DNA of 64,000 bases. Origin: Enterococcus_D entomosocium (GTDB lineage Bacteria; Bacillota; Bacilli; Lactobacillales; Enterococcaceae). A model generated the notes under the pieces. That model did no database searches. It was not told the DNA's origin and saw only the letters and a list, made by a program, of their open reading frames with translations. Positions 52,209 through 61,366 of this stretch are shown here, piece by piece; positions within the stretch are counted from its first letter, which is position 1; every line of letters begins with the position of its first letter. The stretch is taken from NCBI RefSeq assembly GCF_030441895.1, contig NZ_JARJAS010000016.1. One strand, 5' to 3'. Both the position numbers and the translations under genes were made by a program.

Positions 52209-54140
52209 TCAACTTTCAAATGCCTCTAGTTCTAAGCTAGTATTTTCCCATGCTTCTAATAGGGCTTCTTGTTCAGTGCGGGCTTGTTCTAACGCTTGAT
52301 TCAACGCGGTCAATTTTACATGATCATTCAACGCTTCTGGTGCGGTCATGTCTTGTTCCAGTTGCTGGATCGTTTCTTCTATCGTGGCAAGCTCTTCTTC
52401 GATTTGGGCGACTTTTCGCTGTAAGGTTCTAACGGCTTTTTGCTGTTCTTTGCTTTGGACAAAGTTTTGCTTGCCCGCTGAGATGGTGGTTTCGGTTGTT
52501 TTTGCTTCCAACATTGCTGCGATCTCAGCTTCTTCTTGTTTCTTTTCTAAATAATAATCGTAATCGCCTAGATAGAGCTTGCTGCCGTTTTCAGACAGTT
52601 CCACGACCTTGGTGGCGATTCGATTGATAAAGTAGCGGTCGTGAGATACGAAGAACAACGTGCCTTCATAATCGATCAGGGCATTTTCTAAGACTTCTTT
52701 GCTGTCGATATCTAAGTGATTGGTTGGTTCATCCAAAATCAAGAAATTGTCATGGTCCATGGCTAATTTTGCCAAAGCGACACGGGCTTTTTCGCCACCG
52801 CTTAACAGCGTGATCGGCTTTTCAACATCTTCTCCAGAAAATAAGAAGCTGCCTAATATATTGCGAATCTCGACTTCAGGTGTGGTACTGTGGTCATCCC
52901 AAAGCTCATGGAGGATCGTTTTGGTTGAGTGCAGATCGGATTGAGTTTGGTCATAGTACCCGATTGAGACATTGGCGCCAAAATGCACCTTTCCTTGAAT
53001 AAAGGGGATTTTATGAATCAGCGATTTCAGTAAGGTTGATTTGCCGATCCCATTCGGTCCCACTAAAGCGATCGCATCTTTGCGACGAACATCTAAGTCG
53101 ATGGGCGCCGATAAAACTTCTTCTTCAGAATAACCGATAGCGGCATTTTCTACTTGCATCACAACATTTCCTGAAGGTTTTTCAATGGAAAAAAGGAAGT
53201 GGGCGGATTTTTCATCTCCTTGCGGGCGATCCAACCGGTCCATTTTCTCTAATTGCTTACGGCGGCTTTGCGCGCGTTTGGTGGTAGACGCACGGACAAG
53301 GTTGCGGGCAACAAAGTCTTCCAGTTTATTGATTTCTTCTTGCTGCTTTTCAAAGGCTTTCCATTCGCTTTGCAGCTGTTCAGCTTTCAGGGTCAAATAG
53401 CGGCTGTAATTGCCTTTGTAGTGGCGCATTTTTTGCCGACTCAGTTCGTAGACTTCATTGACAACTTTGTCTAAGAAGTAACGGTCATGGGAAACGATCA
53501 GCAACGCACCGGCATATCCTTGTAGATAGTTTTCCAACCAAGATAACGTTTCGATGTCTAAATGGTTGGTCGGCTCATCGAGGATCAAGATATCAGGTTT
53601 TTGCAGCAGCATTTTTGCTAATGCCAAGCGGGTTTTTTGACCACCGGAAAGGGTATCGATCGGCTGTGTGTAAAAAGAAGGATCAAACTGAAAACCGTGC
53701 AAGACGGAGCGAATTTCATTTTCATAGCCATAGCCGTTTTTTTCTGCGAATTCATGTTGCAATTGATCATATTCTTTGAGGAGATTGCCAGAGTCAGCAG
53801 CAGGATCTGCTTCGGAGATGGCGATCTCTAAGGTACGCATGCGCTGCTCCATCTGCCGAACCGTTGCAAAAGCTCCTAGCATTTCTTCCCAAACGGTGGC
53901 CTGACTAGCAAGTCCGGTATCTTGAGCTAAGTAGCCCATCGTAGCGGTCTTGTTTTTAGCGATCGTTCCTTTATCAGGACTTTCGAGTCCAGCAATAATT
54001 TTCAGTAGCGTTGATTTACCAGCACCGTTGCGCCCAACAAGCGCGATTCGGGAATTGCTGGCAATTTCTAATTGGATATTTTCAAATAAAACCTCGGCTC
54101 CGAAAAGACGGGCGATTTGGTTGGCTTGTAATAAAATCAT
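52209..54140 (-). CDS. ABC-F family ATPase (ribosome-associated, YdiF-like), 643 aa
   Basis: Two ABC domains lie on one chain without membrane segments: Walker A GRNGAGKST and GPNGIGKST, signatures LSGGQKTRLALAK and LSGGEKARVALAK, and LILDEPTNHLD in both. A linker rich in charged residues joins them, and a C-terminal coiled coil of about 80 residues follows (KAVRTLQRKVAQIEEELATIEETIQQLEQ). ABC-F proteins act on the ribosomal E site; some give antibiotic resistance, but this one has the housekeeping YdiF-type layout. It is divergent from rex. Confidence 0.92.
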   Translation of the reverse strand: MILLQANQIARLFGAEVLFENIQLEIASNSRIALVGRNGAGKSTLLKIIAGLESPDKGTIAKNKTATMGYLAQDTGLASQATVWEEMLGAFATVRQMEQRMRTLEIAISEADPAADSGNLLKEYDQLQHEFAEKNGYGYENEIRSVLHGFQFDPSFYTQPIDTLSGGQKTRLALAKMLLQKPDILILDEPTNHLDIETLSWLENYLQGYAGALLIVSHDRYFLDKVVNEVYELSRQKMRHYKGNYSRYLTLKAEQLQSEWKAFEKQQEEINKLEDFVARNLVRASTTKRAQSRRKQLEKMDRLDRPQGDEKSAHFLFSIEKPSGNVVMQVENAAIGYSEEEVLSAPIDLDVRRKDAIALVGPNGIGKSTLLKSLIHKIPFIQGKVHFGANVSIGYYDQTQSDLHSTKTILHELWDDHSTTPEVEIRNILGSFLFSGEDVEKPITLLSGGEKARVALAKLAMDHDNFLILDEPTNHLDIDSKEVLENALIDYEGTLFFVSHDRYFINRIATKVVELSENGSKLYLGDYDYYLEKKQEEAEIAAMLEAKTTETTISAGKQNFVQSKEQQKAVRTLQRKVAQIEEELATIEETIQQLEQDMTAPEALNDHVKLTALNQALEQARTEQEALLEAWENTSLELEAFES

Positions 54141-54357
54141 GTGTATGTCATTCCTATCTTTAAGAAACTTGTCTGTATCAAGGTTACAATACTACAAGTC
54201 TATCATATTTTAGGGGAAACGGCGATTGGGAAAAAGTTTGATTTTACCATTATAAAATTTATATTTCAAATTATGAGCATTCAAATTGATTTTTGAACAA
54301 TGTATTTGTTATGATAGCTTCATCACAAGTGAATTTTTCACAATGGGGGAGTATTCT

Positions 54358-55032
54358 TTGAAAGATCATCAAATTCCAAAGGCAACAGCGAAGCGATTGC
54401 CTTTATATTATCGTTACTTGCGTATTTTGCACCAAGCTGGCAAATTAAAAGTTTCTTCGACCGAACTAAGTGAAGCTGTTCAAGTTGATAGTGCGACGAT
54501 CCGCCGCGACTTTTCCTACTTTGGTGAATTAGGAAAACGCGGCTATGGCTATGACGTTGAAAGCTTGATGCAGTTCTTTGCGAAGACATTGAACGAAGAC
54601 CACATGACGAATGTAGCTTTAGTCGGTGTCGGAAACTTGGGGAGCGCCTTGTTGAAATACAAATTTCACCAAAGCAACAGCATTCGGATCAGTGCTGCAT
54701 TTGATGTCAATGAAGATCTAGTTGGTCGAATCGTAGATGGTGTGCCGGTCTATCCAATGGATGACATGAAGGAACAAGTGAAGATCCAGCAGATCGATGT
54801 GGCTATTTTGACGGTTCCCGCACAACATTCACAAGATTTAGTGAACGAGCTTGTGAAAGCTGGCATTAAAGGAATCTTGAACTTTACACCTGCACGGATC
54901 ACTGCACCAAAAGGCGTGCTGATTCAAAACGTTGACTTAACCAATGAATTGCAAACATTGATTTATTTCTTGCATTCAGGCAACGTCTTGTCCCATGAAG
55001 AACCAGTAGAAGAACCATCACTAAGCGAATAA
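54358..55032 (+). CDS. rex: Redox-sensing transcriptional repressor Rex, 224 aa
   Basis: Rex senses the NADH/NAD ratio and represses fermentation genes. The winged-helix (KRLPLYYRYLRILHQAGKLKVSSTELSEAVQVDSATIRRDFSYFGELGKRGYGYDV) and the Rossmann domain (ALVGVGNLGSALLKYKF, then AAFDVNEDLVG) are complete. The start is taken as TTG at 54358, because GGGGGAG lies 7 nt before it and homologues begin MKDxxIPKATAKRLP; the ATG at 54343 has no ribosome site. Lactate oxidase and Rex both act at pyruvate/NADH balance but are not linked here. Confidence 0.93.
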   Translation: MKDHQIPKATAKRLPLYYRYLRILHQAGKLKVSSTELSEAVQVDSATIRRDFSYFGELGKRGYGYDVESLMQFFAKTLNEDHMTNVALVGVGNLGSALLKYKFHQSNSIRISAAFDVNEDLVGRIVDGVPVYPMDDMKEQVKIQQIDVAILTVPAQHSQDLVNELVKAGIKGILNFTPARITAPKGVLIQNVDLTNELQTLIYFLHSGNVLSHEEPVEEPSLSE

Positions 55033-55057
55033 TCGCATCACATAAATAGGAACCAGC

Positions 55058-55111
55058 AAAACAGCTGCCAGATCGTAGTATATACAAGGATCTGACAGCT
55101 GTTTTTTGCTT
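55058..55111. terminator. Bidirectional terminator after rex
   Basis: AAAACAGCTG-CCAGATC pairs with GATCTGA-CAGCTGTTTT, with T-runs on both strands. Confidence 0.9.
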
Positions 55112-55124
55112 TCATTCACTGAAC

Positions 55125-55487
55125 TTACTCGTCTAACTGGTCAAAAAGTGATTCGTAGGAATCTTGCTCTTCAACGCTTGTGAGTGCTTCTTGATACCGC
55201 AAGATTTGTTGAGTCAAACGTGTGAAATCGATGATGCGGGCTTCGCGATGCACTTCTTTCCCATTTGCGAACAAGAGGACGACGGGAACCGTCAAGACCG
55301 AAAATAAACTGGCTGCTTCTGGCTCTGTCAGCGTGTTGATGGTAAATAGTGGGAGTTGTTGGGTTTGTGCCAGTGTTTGGATGCGTGGTTTGTCCGCAAC
55401 ACAAATACTGCAATTTGGTTGAGAGAGATAGAGTAGTGCCAACGGATGTTGGGCGAGCCTCTCTTGGATCGGTTGATTTTTTTGCAT
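55125..55487 (-). CDS. Thioredoxin-like protein, 120 aa
   Basis: This is a short thioredoxin-fold protein. The active-site motif is CSIC (Cys26 to Cys29) after ALLYLSQPN. Later strands are LTVPVVLLFANGKEVHRE with the cis-Pro. No signal peptide is present, so it acts in the cytosol, perhaps as a disulfide reductase or a peroxiredoxin-like helper. GGAGGA precedes the ATG. It is divergent from the membrane permease gene at 55708. Confidence 0.85.
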   Translation of the reverse strand: MQKNQPIQERLAQHPLALLYLSQPNCSICVADKPRIQTLAQTQQLPLFTINTLTEPEAASLFSVLTVPVVLLFANGKEVHREARIIDFTRLTQQILRYQEALTSVEEQDSYESLFDQLDE

Positions 55488-55707
55488 AAGTCATTCCTCC
55501 ATGGAAAATGTACGCTGTTCTTGAGGAAAAGTCAAAATATCTGCTAGTTGCTGATCATTTAGGTGAACAAGAAGGATTTAAAGATAAGGAAAATCTAAAG
55601 CAACGATTAAAAAAACAGACTGCTTTAAAAAAAACGTTGTATAAAAAAAGGAAAAAACGTATAGTAATTCCAGCGTTTCGAATTTATTGATAAAGAAGGT
55701 TAAAGTT

Positions 55708-56655
55708 ATGTTTCAGGCATTACCGAATTCTGTCCTGCAAATGAGTGTTATTTTTTTATCTATCGTCATTGAAGCCTTGCCCTTTGTCCTATTGGGCTGC
55801 TTGATATCAGGTGCTTTACAAGTCTTCTTGACGCCAGAAAGAGTCACGAGACTCTTACCAAAAAACAAATTGGCATCGATCACTGTTGGTTGTGGCCTGG
55901 GGGTATTTTTTCCTTCCTGCGAGTGTGGGATCGTACCGATCGTTAATCAGTTCGTAAAAAAAGAAGTGCCAGTGTATACGGCGTTTGCCTTTATGCTGAC
56001 TGCACCGATCATCAATCCTATCGTGATTTTTTCGACATTCATTGCCTTTGGAAATTCCGCGAAGTTCGCCTTTTTGCGTGTACTGGGCAGCTTATTGGTC
56101 GCAATGGTCGTGGGGATCTGGCTGGCGTATTTTAACAAACAAGAGGTCTTAAAAACACGGCTTGCCAATCAATTAAGTGGCGGGAATGAGCAAGTAGCTC
56201 ACCCACACCATCATGGGCATGATCACGCCCACCATCAAACAGAAAAGACCAGTCATCCGCTTCTTCGGCAGATTCGTCATTTGCTGCAGCATAGTTTGGA
56301 TGAGTTTTTCGATACTGGGCGTTATTTGATCATTGGTGCGTTGATCGCCTCAGCGATGCAGACCTATCTGCCAACTGGCTTGATGCTGACATTAGGCTCC
56401 ACGAAGCTGTTAGCGGTTTTCGTCATGCTGCTGTTGGCACTGACATTATCCCTATGTTCCGAAGCAGATGCCTTTATCGGCTCTTCGTTGTTGAGTTTAT
56501 TCGGCACTGGACCAGTCGTCGGTTTCCTGGTTTTTGGTCCAATGGTAGATATTAAAAACCTGTTGATGATGAAGCGGTACTTTTCGGGGCGTTTTATCGC
56601 TTCTCTGGTTGGTTTAGTCGCAATCGTCGTTTCAATTTATGCATGGGTGGTGTAA
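55708..56655 (+). CDS. ycgR: DUF318/UPF0718 family permease (YcgR-like), 315 aa
   Basis: This is a polytopic membrane protein of the YraQ/YcgR/ArsP-type family: LPFVLLGCLISGALQVFL, a GLGVFFPSCECGIVPIVNQF motif with the paired Cys typical of this family, FMLTAPIINPIV, then the cytoplasmic His-rich loop HPHHHGHDHAHHQ, and LCSEADAFIGSSL as a second conserved motif. The His loop hints at metal contact. The ATG at 55708 has GAAGG before it. It is followed after 3 nt by the YcgQ-type gene, so the two form a two-gene transport unit, probably for a metal or metalloid ion, which is inference. Confidence 0.82.
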   Translation: MFQALPNSVLQMSVIFLSIVIEALPFVLLGCLISGALQVFLTPERVTRLLPKNKLASITVGCGLGVFFPSCECGIVPIVNQFVKKEVPVYTAFAFMLTAPIINPIVIFSTFIAFGNSAKFAFLRVLGSLLVAMVVGIWLAYFNKQEVLKTRLANQLSGGNEQVAHPHHHGHDHAHHQTEKTSHPLLRQIRHLLQHSLDEFFDTGRYLIIGALIASAMQTYLPTGLMLTLGSTKLLAVFVMLLLALTLSLCSEADAFIGSSLLSLFGTGPVVGFLVFGPMVDIKNLLMMKRYFSGRFIASLVGLVAIVVSIYAWVV

Positions 56656-56658
56656 AGA

Positions 56659-57489
56659 ATGATTCGTTTTTTGATCTTATCAGGCTATTTTGAATTAATG
56701 ATGTATTTGCAAGTGACGGGCAAACTCAATCAGTTTATCAACATTCATTATCGCTATCTCGCTATTTTATCTATGATCATTTCTTTATTGTTGGCTTTGG
56801 TCCAGCTGTACTTTTGGGTCAAACAAGAGCCCGAGCATCATCATGACGACGAGCACCAGCATGGATTAGAGAAAAAATACCAACGAGTGATTGCGTATTT
56901 TCTATTAGCCTTACCGATCATCGTGGGTCTCTTTTTTCCCACCGTTAGCTTGGATACGACGATCGTTGAAGCAAAAGGGTTTAATTTCCCCCTAAGTGAA
57001 GAATCTGTGGGGGATCCAGAAATGACGACCCAATATCTGAAACCCGATACAAGTCTTTATTTTAACAAAGAAGATTATGACACTCAGATGGATGCAGCCT
57101 TGGCACGTTACGCCAAAGATGAGACGATTGCGGTAACGGAAGAAAATTACTTGGAAGTCATGGAGTTGATCTATACGTACCCGAGTGAATTCATTGGTAA
57201 GAAAATCACCTATGATGGATTTGTGTACCATGCAGATCAAGATGATGCCAATGAAATCTTTTTGTTTCGTTTTGGCATTATCCATTGTGTGGCTGATTCA
57301 GGCGTTTTCGGTTTACGGGTGGAATTGCCGCAGCAAGCGACTGCAGAAAATAACCAGTGGCTCCACGTGGAAGGGACGATCCAATCGAAGTACTATCAAC
57401 CCTTCAAACGAGACTTGCCGATGGTGGTAGCAGACCAAGAGAAGACGATTGAAGCACCAGAAAACCAGTATGTCTATCGCGCTTTCTAG
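56659..57489 (+). CDS. ycgQ: TIGR03943 family protein (YcgQ-like), 276 aa
   Basis: Two to three N-terminal membrane segments are followed by a His-rich loop (EHHHDDEHQHG), another membrane segment, then an extracellular soluble domain (EFIGKKITYDGFVYHADQDDANEIFLFRFGIIHCVADSG, then WLHVEGTIQSKYYQPFKRDLPMVV). This is the partner pattern of YcgQ, always paired with the YcgR-type permease. Both partners carry His clusters, which supports a cation-related role. It starts 3 nt after the permease stop, with AAAGA in front only, so translation may be coupled. Confidence 0.82.
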   Translation: MIRFLILSGYFELMMYLQVTGKLNQFINIHYRYLAILSMIISLLLALVQLYFWVKQEPEHHHDDEHQHGLEKKYQRVIAYFLLALPIIVGLFFPTVSLDTTIVEAKGFNFPLSEESVGDPEMTTQYLKPDTSLYFNKEDYDTQMDAALARYAKDETIAVTEENYLEVMELIYTYPSEFIGKKITYDGFVYHADQDDANEIFLFRFGIIHCVADSGVFGLRVELPQQATAENNQWLHVEGTIQSKYYQPFKRDLPMVVADQEKTIEAPENQYVYRAF

Positions 57490-57634
57490 CTTTTTTTAAG
57501 AAAGTTCATAGAAACATCATAAACCTTTGTTATAATGAAGAAAATCTAAGCATATGTTTGTAGTTTTATCAAACGTTTAGTACAATAAAGTAGGAACATA
57601 TGCTAAAATCTATACAAAAGAGAGGTGTCGTGAA

Positions 57635-57901
57635 ATGGGTTTTACAGATGAAACAGTTCGCTTTGATTTTGATGATAGCCGTAAAAAAGAAGTCAGCGAA
57701 ACATTAGCTATCGTCTACCGAGCATTAGAGGAAAAAGGATACAATCCGATCAATCAAATCGTCGGTTACCTCCTTTCTGGCGACCCGGCTTACATTCCTC
57801 GTTATCGGGATGCCCGGAATTTGATTCGTCGTCACGAACGGGATGAGATCATGGAAGTTCTGATCCGTTATTATTTAGGCAATCACGGGATCAACCTATA
57901 A
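57635..57901 (+). CDS. ireB: IreB family protein (UPF0297), 88 aa
   Basis: This small cytosolic protein is phosphorylated by the IreK Ser/Thr kinase in enterococci and limits cephalosporin resistance. The start MGFTDETVRFDFDD carries Thr4 and Thr7, the two known phosphorylation sites, and the rest (LAIVYRALEEKGYNPINQIVGYLLSGDPAYIPRYRDARNLIRRHERDEI) is nearly the family consensus. AGAGGTG precedes the ATG. Its stop overlaps the start of ruvX (TATAATG), and the DUF1292 gene follows, the conserved Firmicute order; alaS, the usual first gene, is not adjacent here. Confidence 0.95.
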   Translation: MGFTDETVRFDFDDSRKKEVSETLAIVYRALEEKGYNPINQIVGYLLSGDPAYIPRYRDARNLIRRHERDEIMEVLIRYYLGNHGINL

Positions 57902-58332
57902 TGAGAATCATGGGATTGGATGTTGGTTCGCGGACAGTCGGCGTGGCGGTCAGTGACCCAATGGGCTGGACAGCACAAGGGATCGAGATCATTCGCATCA
58001 ATGAAGATGAAGGCAATTTCGGTTATGATCGACTTGCTGAATTGGTGAAAGAATATGAAGTCTCACGTTTTGTGGTAGGACTACCTAAAAATATGAATAA
58101 TACGATCGGACCTAGAGCGGAAGCTTCTATGGCTTACGGCGCAGCGATCGAACAGCAATTCGGTTTGCCTGTCGTTTACCAAGACGAACGTCTGACGACC
58201 GTTCAAGCAGAACGAATGCTGGTAGAACAGGCGAATACATCGCGTGCCAAACGAAAAAAAGTGATTGATAAATTAGCAGCAGTCATGATTTTGCAGAATT
58301 ATTTAGATGGTGCTGGGAAACAGCTGTTTTAA
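57901..58332 (+). CDS. ruvX: RuvX/YqgF family Holliday-junction resolvase, 143 aa
   Basis: This is an RNase-H-fold nuclease: MGLDVGSRTVGVAVSDPMG (Asp7 and Asp19 area), FVVGLPKNMNNTIGPRAE, YQDERLTTVQAERML (Glu in DERLTT), and SRAKRKKVIDKLAAVMILQNYLD. In some bacteria it acts on rRNA processing rather than recombination. It starts at the stop of ireB and is followed by a DUF1292 gene at 22 nt. Confidence 0.93.
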   Translation: MRIMGLDVGSRTVGVAVSDPMGWTAQGIEIIRINEDEGNFGYDRLAELVKEYEVSRFVVGLPKNMNNTIGPRAEASMAYGAAIEQQFGLPVVYQDERLTTVQAERMLVEQANTSRAKRKKVIDKLAAVMILQNYLDGAGKQLF

Positions 58333-58354
58333 TTTACAGAAAAGAGGAAAATAA

Positions 58355-58672
58355 ATGTCAGAACATACACACGATCATAACCACGATCACGATCATGAAG
58401 GACATGAACACATTACTTTGATCGATGACCAAGGAAATGAAACCTTATACGAAATTCTATTAACGGTTGACGGTACGGAAGAATTCGGCCGCAACTACGT
58501 CTTGCTTTATCCAGCAGGCGTACCGGAAGAAGAAGACGTTGAATTACAAGCGTACGCTTATATTGAAAACGAAGACGGTTCTGAAGGTGAATTAGAACAG
58601 ATCGAAACAGAAGCAGAATGGGATATGATTGAAGAAGTCTTCAACACATTCATGGCGGAAGAAGAAGAATAA
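58355..58672 (+). CDS. DUF1292 family protein (YrzB-like), 105 aa
   Basis: This is an acidic cytosolic protein whose first 25 residues are a His/Asp-rich tract (HTHDHNHDHDHEGHEH), followed by the conserved ITLIDDQGNETLYEILLTV, YVLLYPAG and EWDMIEEVFNTFM. It is the third member of the ireB-ruvX-DUF1292 operon. The function is unknown; the His tract could bind metal. AAGAGGAAA precedes the ATG, and a terminator follows. Confidence 0.92.
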   Translation: MSEHTHDHNHDHDHEGHEHITLIDDQGNETLYEILLTVDGTEEFGRNYVLLYPAGVPEEEDVELQAYAYIENEDGSEGELEQIETEAEWDMIEEVFNTFMAEEEE

Positions 58673-58679
58673 CATGCTG

Positions 58680-58720
58680 CAAGTGCTGATCCTTTCCATA
58701 AGGGATCAGCACTTTTTTTG
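58680..58720 (+). terminator. Terminator after the ireB operon
   Basis: AAGTGCTGATCC pairs with GGGATCAGCACTT, followed by TTTTTT. Confidence 0.93.
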
Positions 58721-58778
58721 ATTTTTAACGACTGTTTATTATAGAAGCAAGCCTGCTTTTTTGAAAGGAATGAGTAAA

Positions 58779-59195
58779 ATGAATCACGTAACGATTTTTG
58801 AGCTTGAAAAGATCGCAGAAGAGCAGCTAGTTTTTGCGGTGATCATCAGCAAGTATCAAGAAAAGCTCGTCTATGTCAAACACAAAGAACGAGACACATT
58901 AGAAATACCCGGAGGTAAGCGAGAATCAGGAGAAAGCATCACAGCGTGTGCCGCCCGTGAATTAAAGGAAGAAACAGGAGCCAAGCACTTTACTCTAGAG
59001 CCGTTATTTATCTATGGGGTAGAAAAAGACGGGGAGACCGATTACGGCTTGGTGTTCGAAGCCCAGATCACGGACTTGGAGGATGAGTTGACTTCAGAGA
59101 TCGAAGCAATTTATGTAAGGGCAGAGCCGCCTGCCAGTTGGACATATCCAACGATTCAGCCGTTGTTATTGGCAGAATATTTCTCACGAACATAA
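58779..59195 (+). CDS. NUDIX hydrolase, 138 aa
   Basis: The NUDIX box is complete: GGKRESGESITACAARELKEETGA follows the GX5EX7REUXEEXGU rule. The ATG at 58779 is preferred over in-frame TTG 58761 and ATG 58770, since AAAGGA lies 9 nt before it. The substrate cannot be told; a nucleotide or sugar-nucleotide pyrophosphate is typical. Confidence 0.9.
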   Translation: MNHVTIFELEKIAEEQLVFAVIISKYQEKLVYVKHKERDTLEIPGGKRESGESITACAARELKEETGAKHFTLEPLFIYGVEKDGETDYGLVFEAQITDLEDELTSEIEAIYVRAEPPASWTYPTIQPLLLAEYFSRT

Positions 59196-59311
59196 AAATA
59201 ATTCAGCCAGCTCAAATGGAGGGCTGGCTTGAGTTGAAAAGTAAAAGCAGCGTGTTGAGTAGGAGTGAGCGAATGAGTTGCGTGATCCTGCAATCAGGGG
59301 TAGGATGAAAA

Positions 59312-59324
59312 TGTAAACGTTATC
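59312..59324 (+). promoter_or_regulatory. cre-like site before the lactate oxidase gene
   Basis: TGTAAACGTTATC is close to the CcpA operator consensus and lies about 25 nt before the start codon, a position that suits repression by glucose. Confidence 0.55.
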
Positions 59325-59346
59325 TTATTGGAGAGTAGGGAAAGGC

Positions 59347-60450
59347 ATGGAAAAAATTTATCAAGCAAGTACCGCAGAAGGAGCAATCGATTTTATCAAT
59401 ATGCGCGATTTGGAGATCGCGGCAGAGGAAGTGATTCCTAAAGGTGGGTATGGCTATATCAGCAGTGGTGCGGGGGATATTTTTACCTATCAAGAAAATG
59501 AACGCGCCTTCAATCACAAATTGATCATTCCTCATGTCTTAAAGGACATTGAATTACCGGACACAACGTTGTCCTTTGGCGGTGACACGTTGTCAGCGCC
59601 AATCATTATGGCGCCTGTGGCTGCCCACGGCTTAGCAAATGTTGCGGCAGAACAAGCGTTAGCTAAAGGTGTTTCACGTTTTGGCACGATCTATACGGCG
59701 AGTTCGTATGCTTCTTGTACGTTGGAAGAAATCCGAGCAGCTGGTGGCCAAGAAGCGCCGCAGTGGTTCCAATTCTATATGAGCAAAGACGATGGCATTA
59801 ACAAAGACATCTTAGCGATGGCAAAACGCAATGGCGCCAAAGCGATCGTTTTGACCGCAGATGCAACTGTTGGGGGCAATCGAGAAACGGATCGCCGCAA
59901 TGGCTTCACCTTTCCGTTGGCAATGCCGATCGTTCAGGCTTATCAATCAGGGATCGGACAAACGATGGATGCCGTTTACGGCTCCTCAAAACAAAAATTA
60001 AGTCCTCAGGATGTCGCTTTTATCGCCAAAGAATCTGATTTGCCGGTTTATGTCAAAGGGGTGCAATCAGAAGAAGATGTGGACCGAGCATTAGGGGCAG
60101 GTGCACAAGGGATTTGGGTCTCAAATCACGGGGGACGCCAATTGGATGGTGGTCCAGCTTCCTTTGATTCCTTGCAGATCGTGGCTGAAGCAGTAGCAGG
60201 TCGGGCGCCGATCATCTTCGATAGCGGGGTACGGCGAGGACAGCATGTCTTTAAAGCGATTGCTTGCGGAGCAGATCTGGTGGCAATCGGTCGACCAGTG
60301 ATTTATGGGTTGGCTCTAGGTGGTGCCACCGGTGTTCAACAAGTCTTTGATTTCTTCAAAAAAGAATTGGAGATGGTCATGCAGCTTGCGGGGACGCAAA
60401 CGGTGGCAGATATCAAAAAAGCCGTCTTACGGGACAATCATTATTTATAA
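59347..60450 (+). CDS. lctO: FMN-dependent L-lactate oxidase, 367 aa
   Basis: This oxidises L-lactate with O2 to pyruvate and H2O2. The FMN alpha-hydroxy-acid oxidase pattern is full: GGYGYISSGAGD with Tyr37, IIMAPVAAHGLAN, WFQFYMSKD, VLTADATVGGNRETDRRNGF, the catalytic VSNHGGRQLDGGP with His261 and Arg264, and IIFDSGVRRGQHVFKAI. The oxidase-type APVAAHG segment fits lactate oxidase rather than a dehydrogenase. GGAGAG and GGAAAGG lie upstream. It stands alone; a terminator follows. Confidence 0.93.
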   Translation: MEKIYQASTAEGAIDFINMRDLEIAAEEVIPKGGYGYISSGAGDIFTYQENERAFNHKLIIPHVLKDIELPDTTLSFGGDTLSAPIIMAPVAAHGLANVAAEQALAKGVSRFGTIYTASSYASCTLEEIRAAGGQEAPQWFQFYMSKDDGINKDILAMAKRNGAKAIVLTADATVGGNRETDRRNGFTFPLAMPIVQAYQSGIGQTMDAVYGSSKQKLSPQDVAFIAKESDLPVYVKGVQSEEDVDRALGAGAQGIWVSNHGGRQLDGGPASFDSLQIVAEAVAGRAPIIFDSGVRRGQHVFKAIACGADLVAIGRPVIYGLALGGATGVQQVFDFFKKELEMVMQLAGTQTVADIKKAVLRDNHYL

Positions 60451-60458
60451 GCAATCCC

Positions 60459-60500
60459 TCAAAAAGCACTCGAGTCGTTGACTCAGGTGCTTTTTTCAAT
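60459..60500 (+). terminator. Terminator after lctO
   Basis: AAAAGCAC-GAGTC and GACTC-GTGCTTTT (with a small bulge) pair around GTT, followed by TT. Confidence 0.85.
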
Positions 60501-60626
60501 GATCCTTTCTGATCCTGAAGAGCAGAGCCAACAGTTCTTTTCGCCGTAAAAAGTGTATATGATTTTGAAACAATTGCAAAATCCGCTACACTTAAAAGAG
60601 ACCAATAAACTAAAGGAGAGAGATTG

Positions 60627-61253
60627 ATGATTCCAAAAATTATTCATTATTGCTGGTTTGGCGGCAATCCATTAGGTGAACAAGAAAAGAAATACATGGA
60701 TACCTGGAAAAAATATTGTCCGGATTATGAGATCAAACGTTGGGATGAATCAACGATCAACCTTTCAAAATTCGGTCCTTATCTAAAAGAGGCCTATGAC
60801 CAAGAAGAATGGGCATTTGTGTCAGATGTGGTTCGTTTGTATGCGTTAGTGACAGAAGGCGGTATTTATATGGATACCGATATCGAGGTGGTCAAACCTT
60901 TAGATGAGCTCTTGACACTGGAGGCATTTATGGGCTTTGAGATCGAAACCAAGATTTCTACGGGGATCATTGGAGCGGTGCCGCATCATCCCTTTATGGA
61001 AGAATGGTACCACGATTACGATGACCGAAAATTTGTCCGGGCAGAAAAAACGGAAGATGTCGTCACCAATGTGATCCGAGTGACGGAACTGTTGCAAAAC
61101 CACGGATTAGAATTGAATAATCAACGACAAACCGTTAAGGGTGTAGAAATCTTCCCGCAAATGACGTTTTCACCAAAAAGCTATATCACTGGTGAGGTCG
61201 AGGAAGATCCGAGTACGATGGTGATCCATCAGTTTTCTGGCTCTTGGTTATAA
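60627..61253 (+). CDS. GT32-type glycosyltransferase, 208 aa
   Basis: This is a sugar transferase of the TcdA/TcdB-like (Gly_transf_sug) type: IPKIIHYCWFGGNPL, EWAFVSDVVRLYALVTEGGIYMDTDIEVVKPL with DTD (83-85), and a C-terminal IHQFSGSWL. No membrane segment is present. The acceptor is unknown, and no capsule gene is nearby. The ATG at 60627 is preferred over the TTG one codon before; AAAGGAGAGA lies upstream. Confidence 0.9.
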   Translation: MIPKIIHYCWFGGNPLGEQEKKYMDTWKKYCPDYEIKRWDESTINLSKFGPYLKEAYDQEEWAFVSDVVRLYALVTEGGIYMDTDIEVVKPLDELLTLEAFMGFEIETKISTGIIGAVPHHPFMEEWYHDYDDRKFVRAEKTEDVVTNVIRVTELLQNHGLELNNQRQTVKGVEIFPQMTFSPKSYITGEVEEDPSTMVIHQFSGSWL

Positions 61254-61267
61254 AAGAGTAAGTCTAT

Positions 61268-61307
61268 GAAAGGACGGACAGCGGGGAAAGCTGTCTGTCC
61301 TTTTTGC
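61268..61307 (+). terminator. Terminator after the glycosyltransferase gene
   Basis: AAGGACGGACAGC pairs with GCTGTCTGTCCTT, followed by TTT. Confidence 0.92.
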
Positions 61308-61366
61308 TTTTGCAAGGGATGATGGAGATGTGATAGAATAGCTTGAAAAAATGAGGAGGCGTTTTG

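Noticed and set aside
55508..55690. Open frame of 60 codons before the YcgR-type gene
   Set aside because: It has no ribosome site, is lysine-rich low-complexity at its end and lies in the divergent promoter region.
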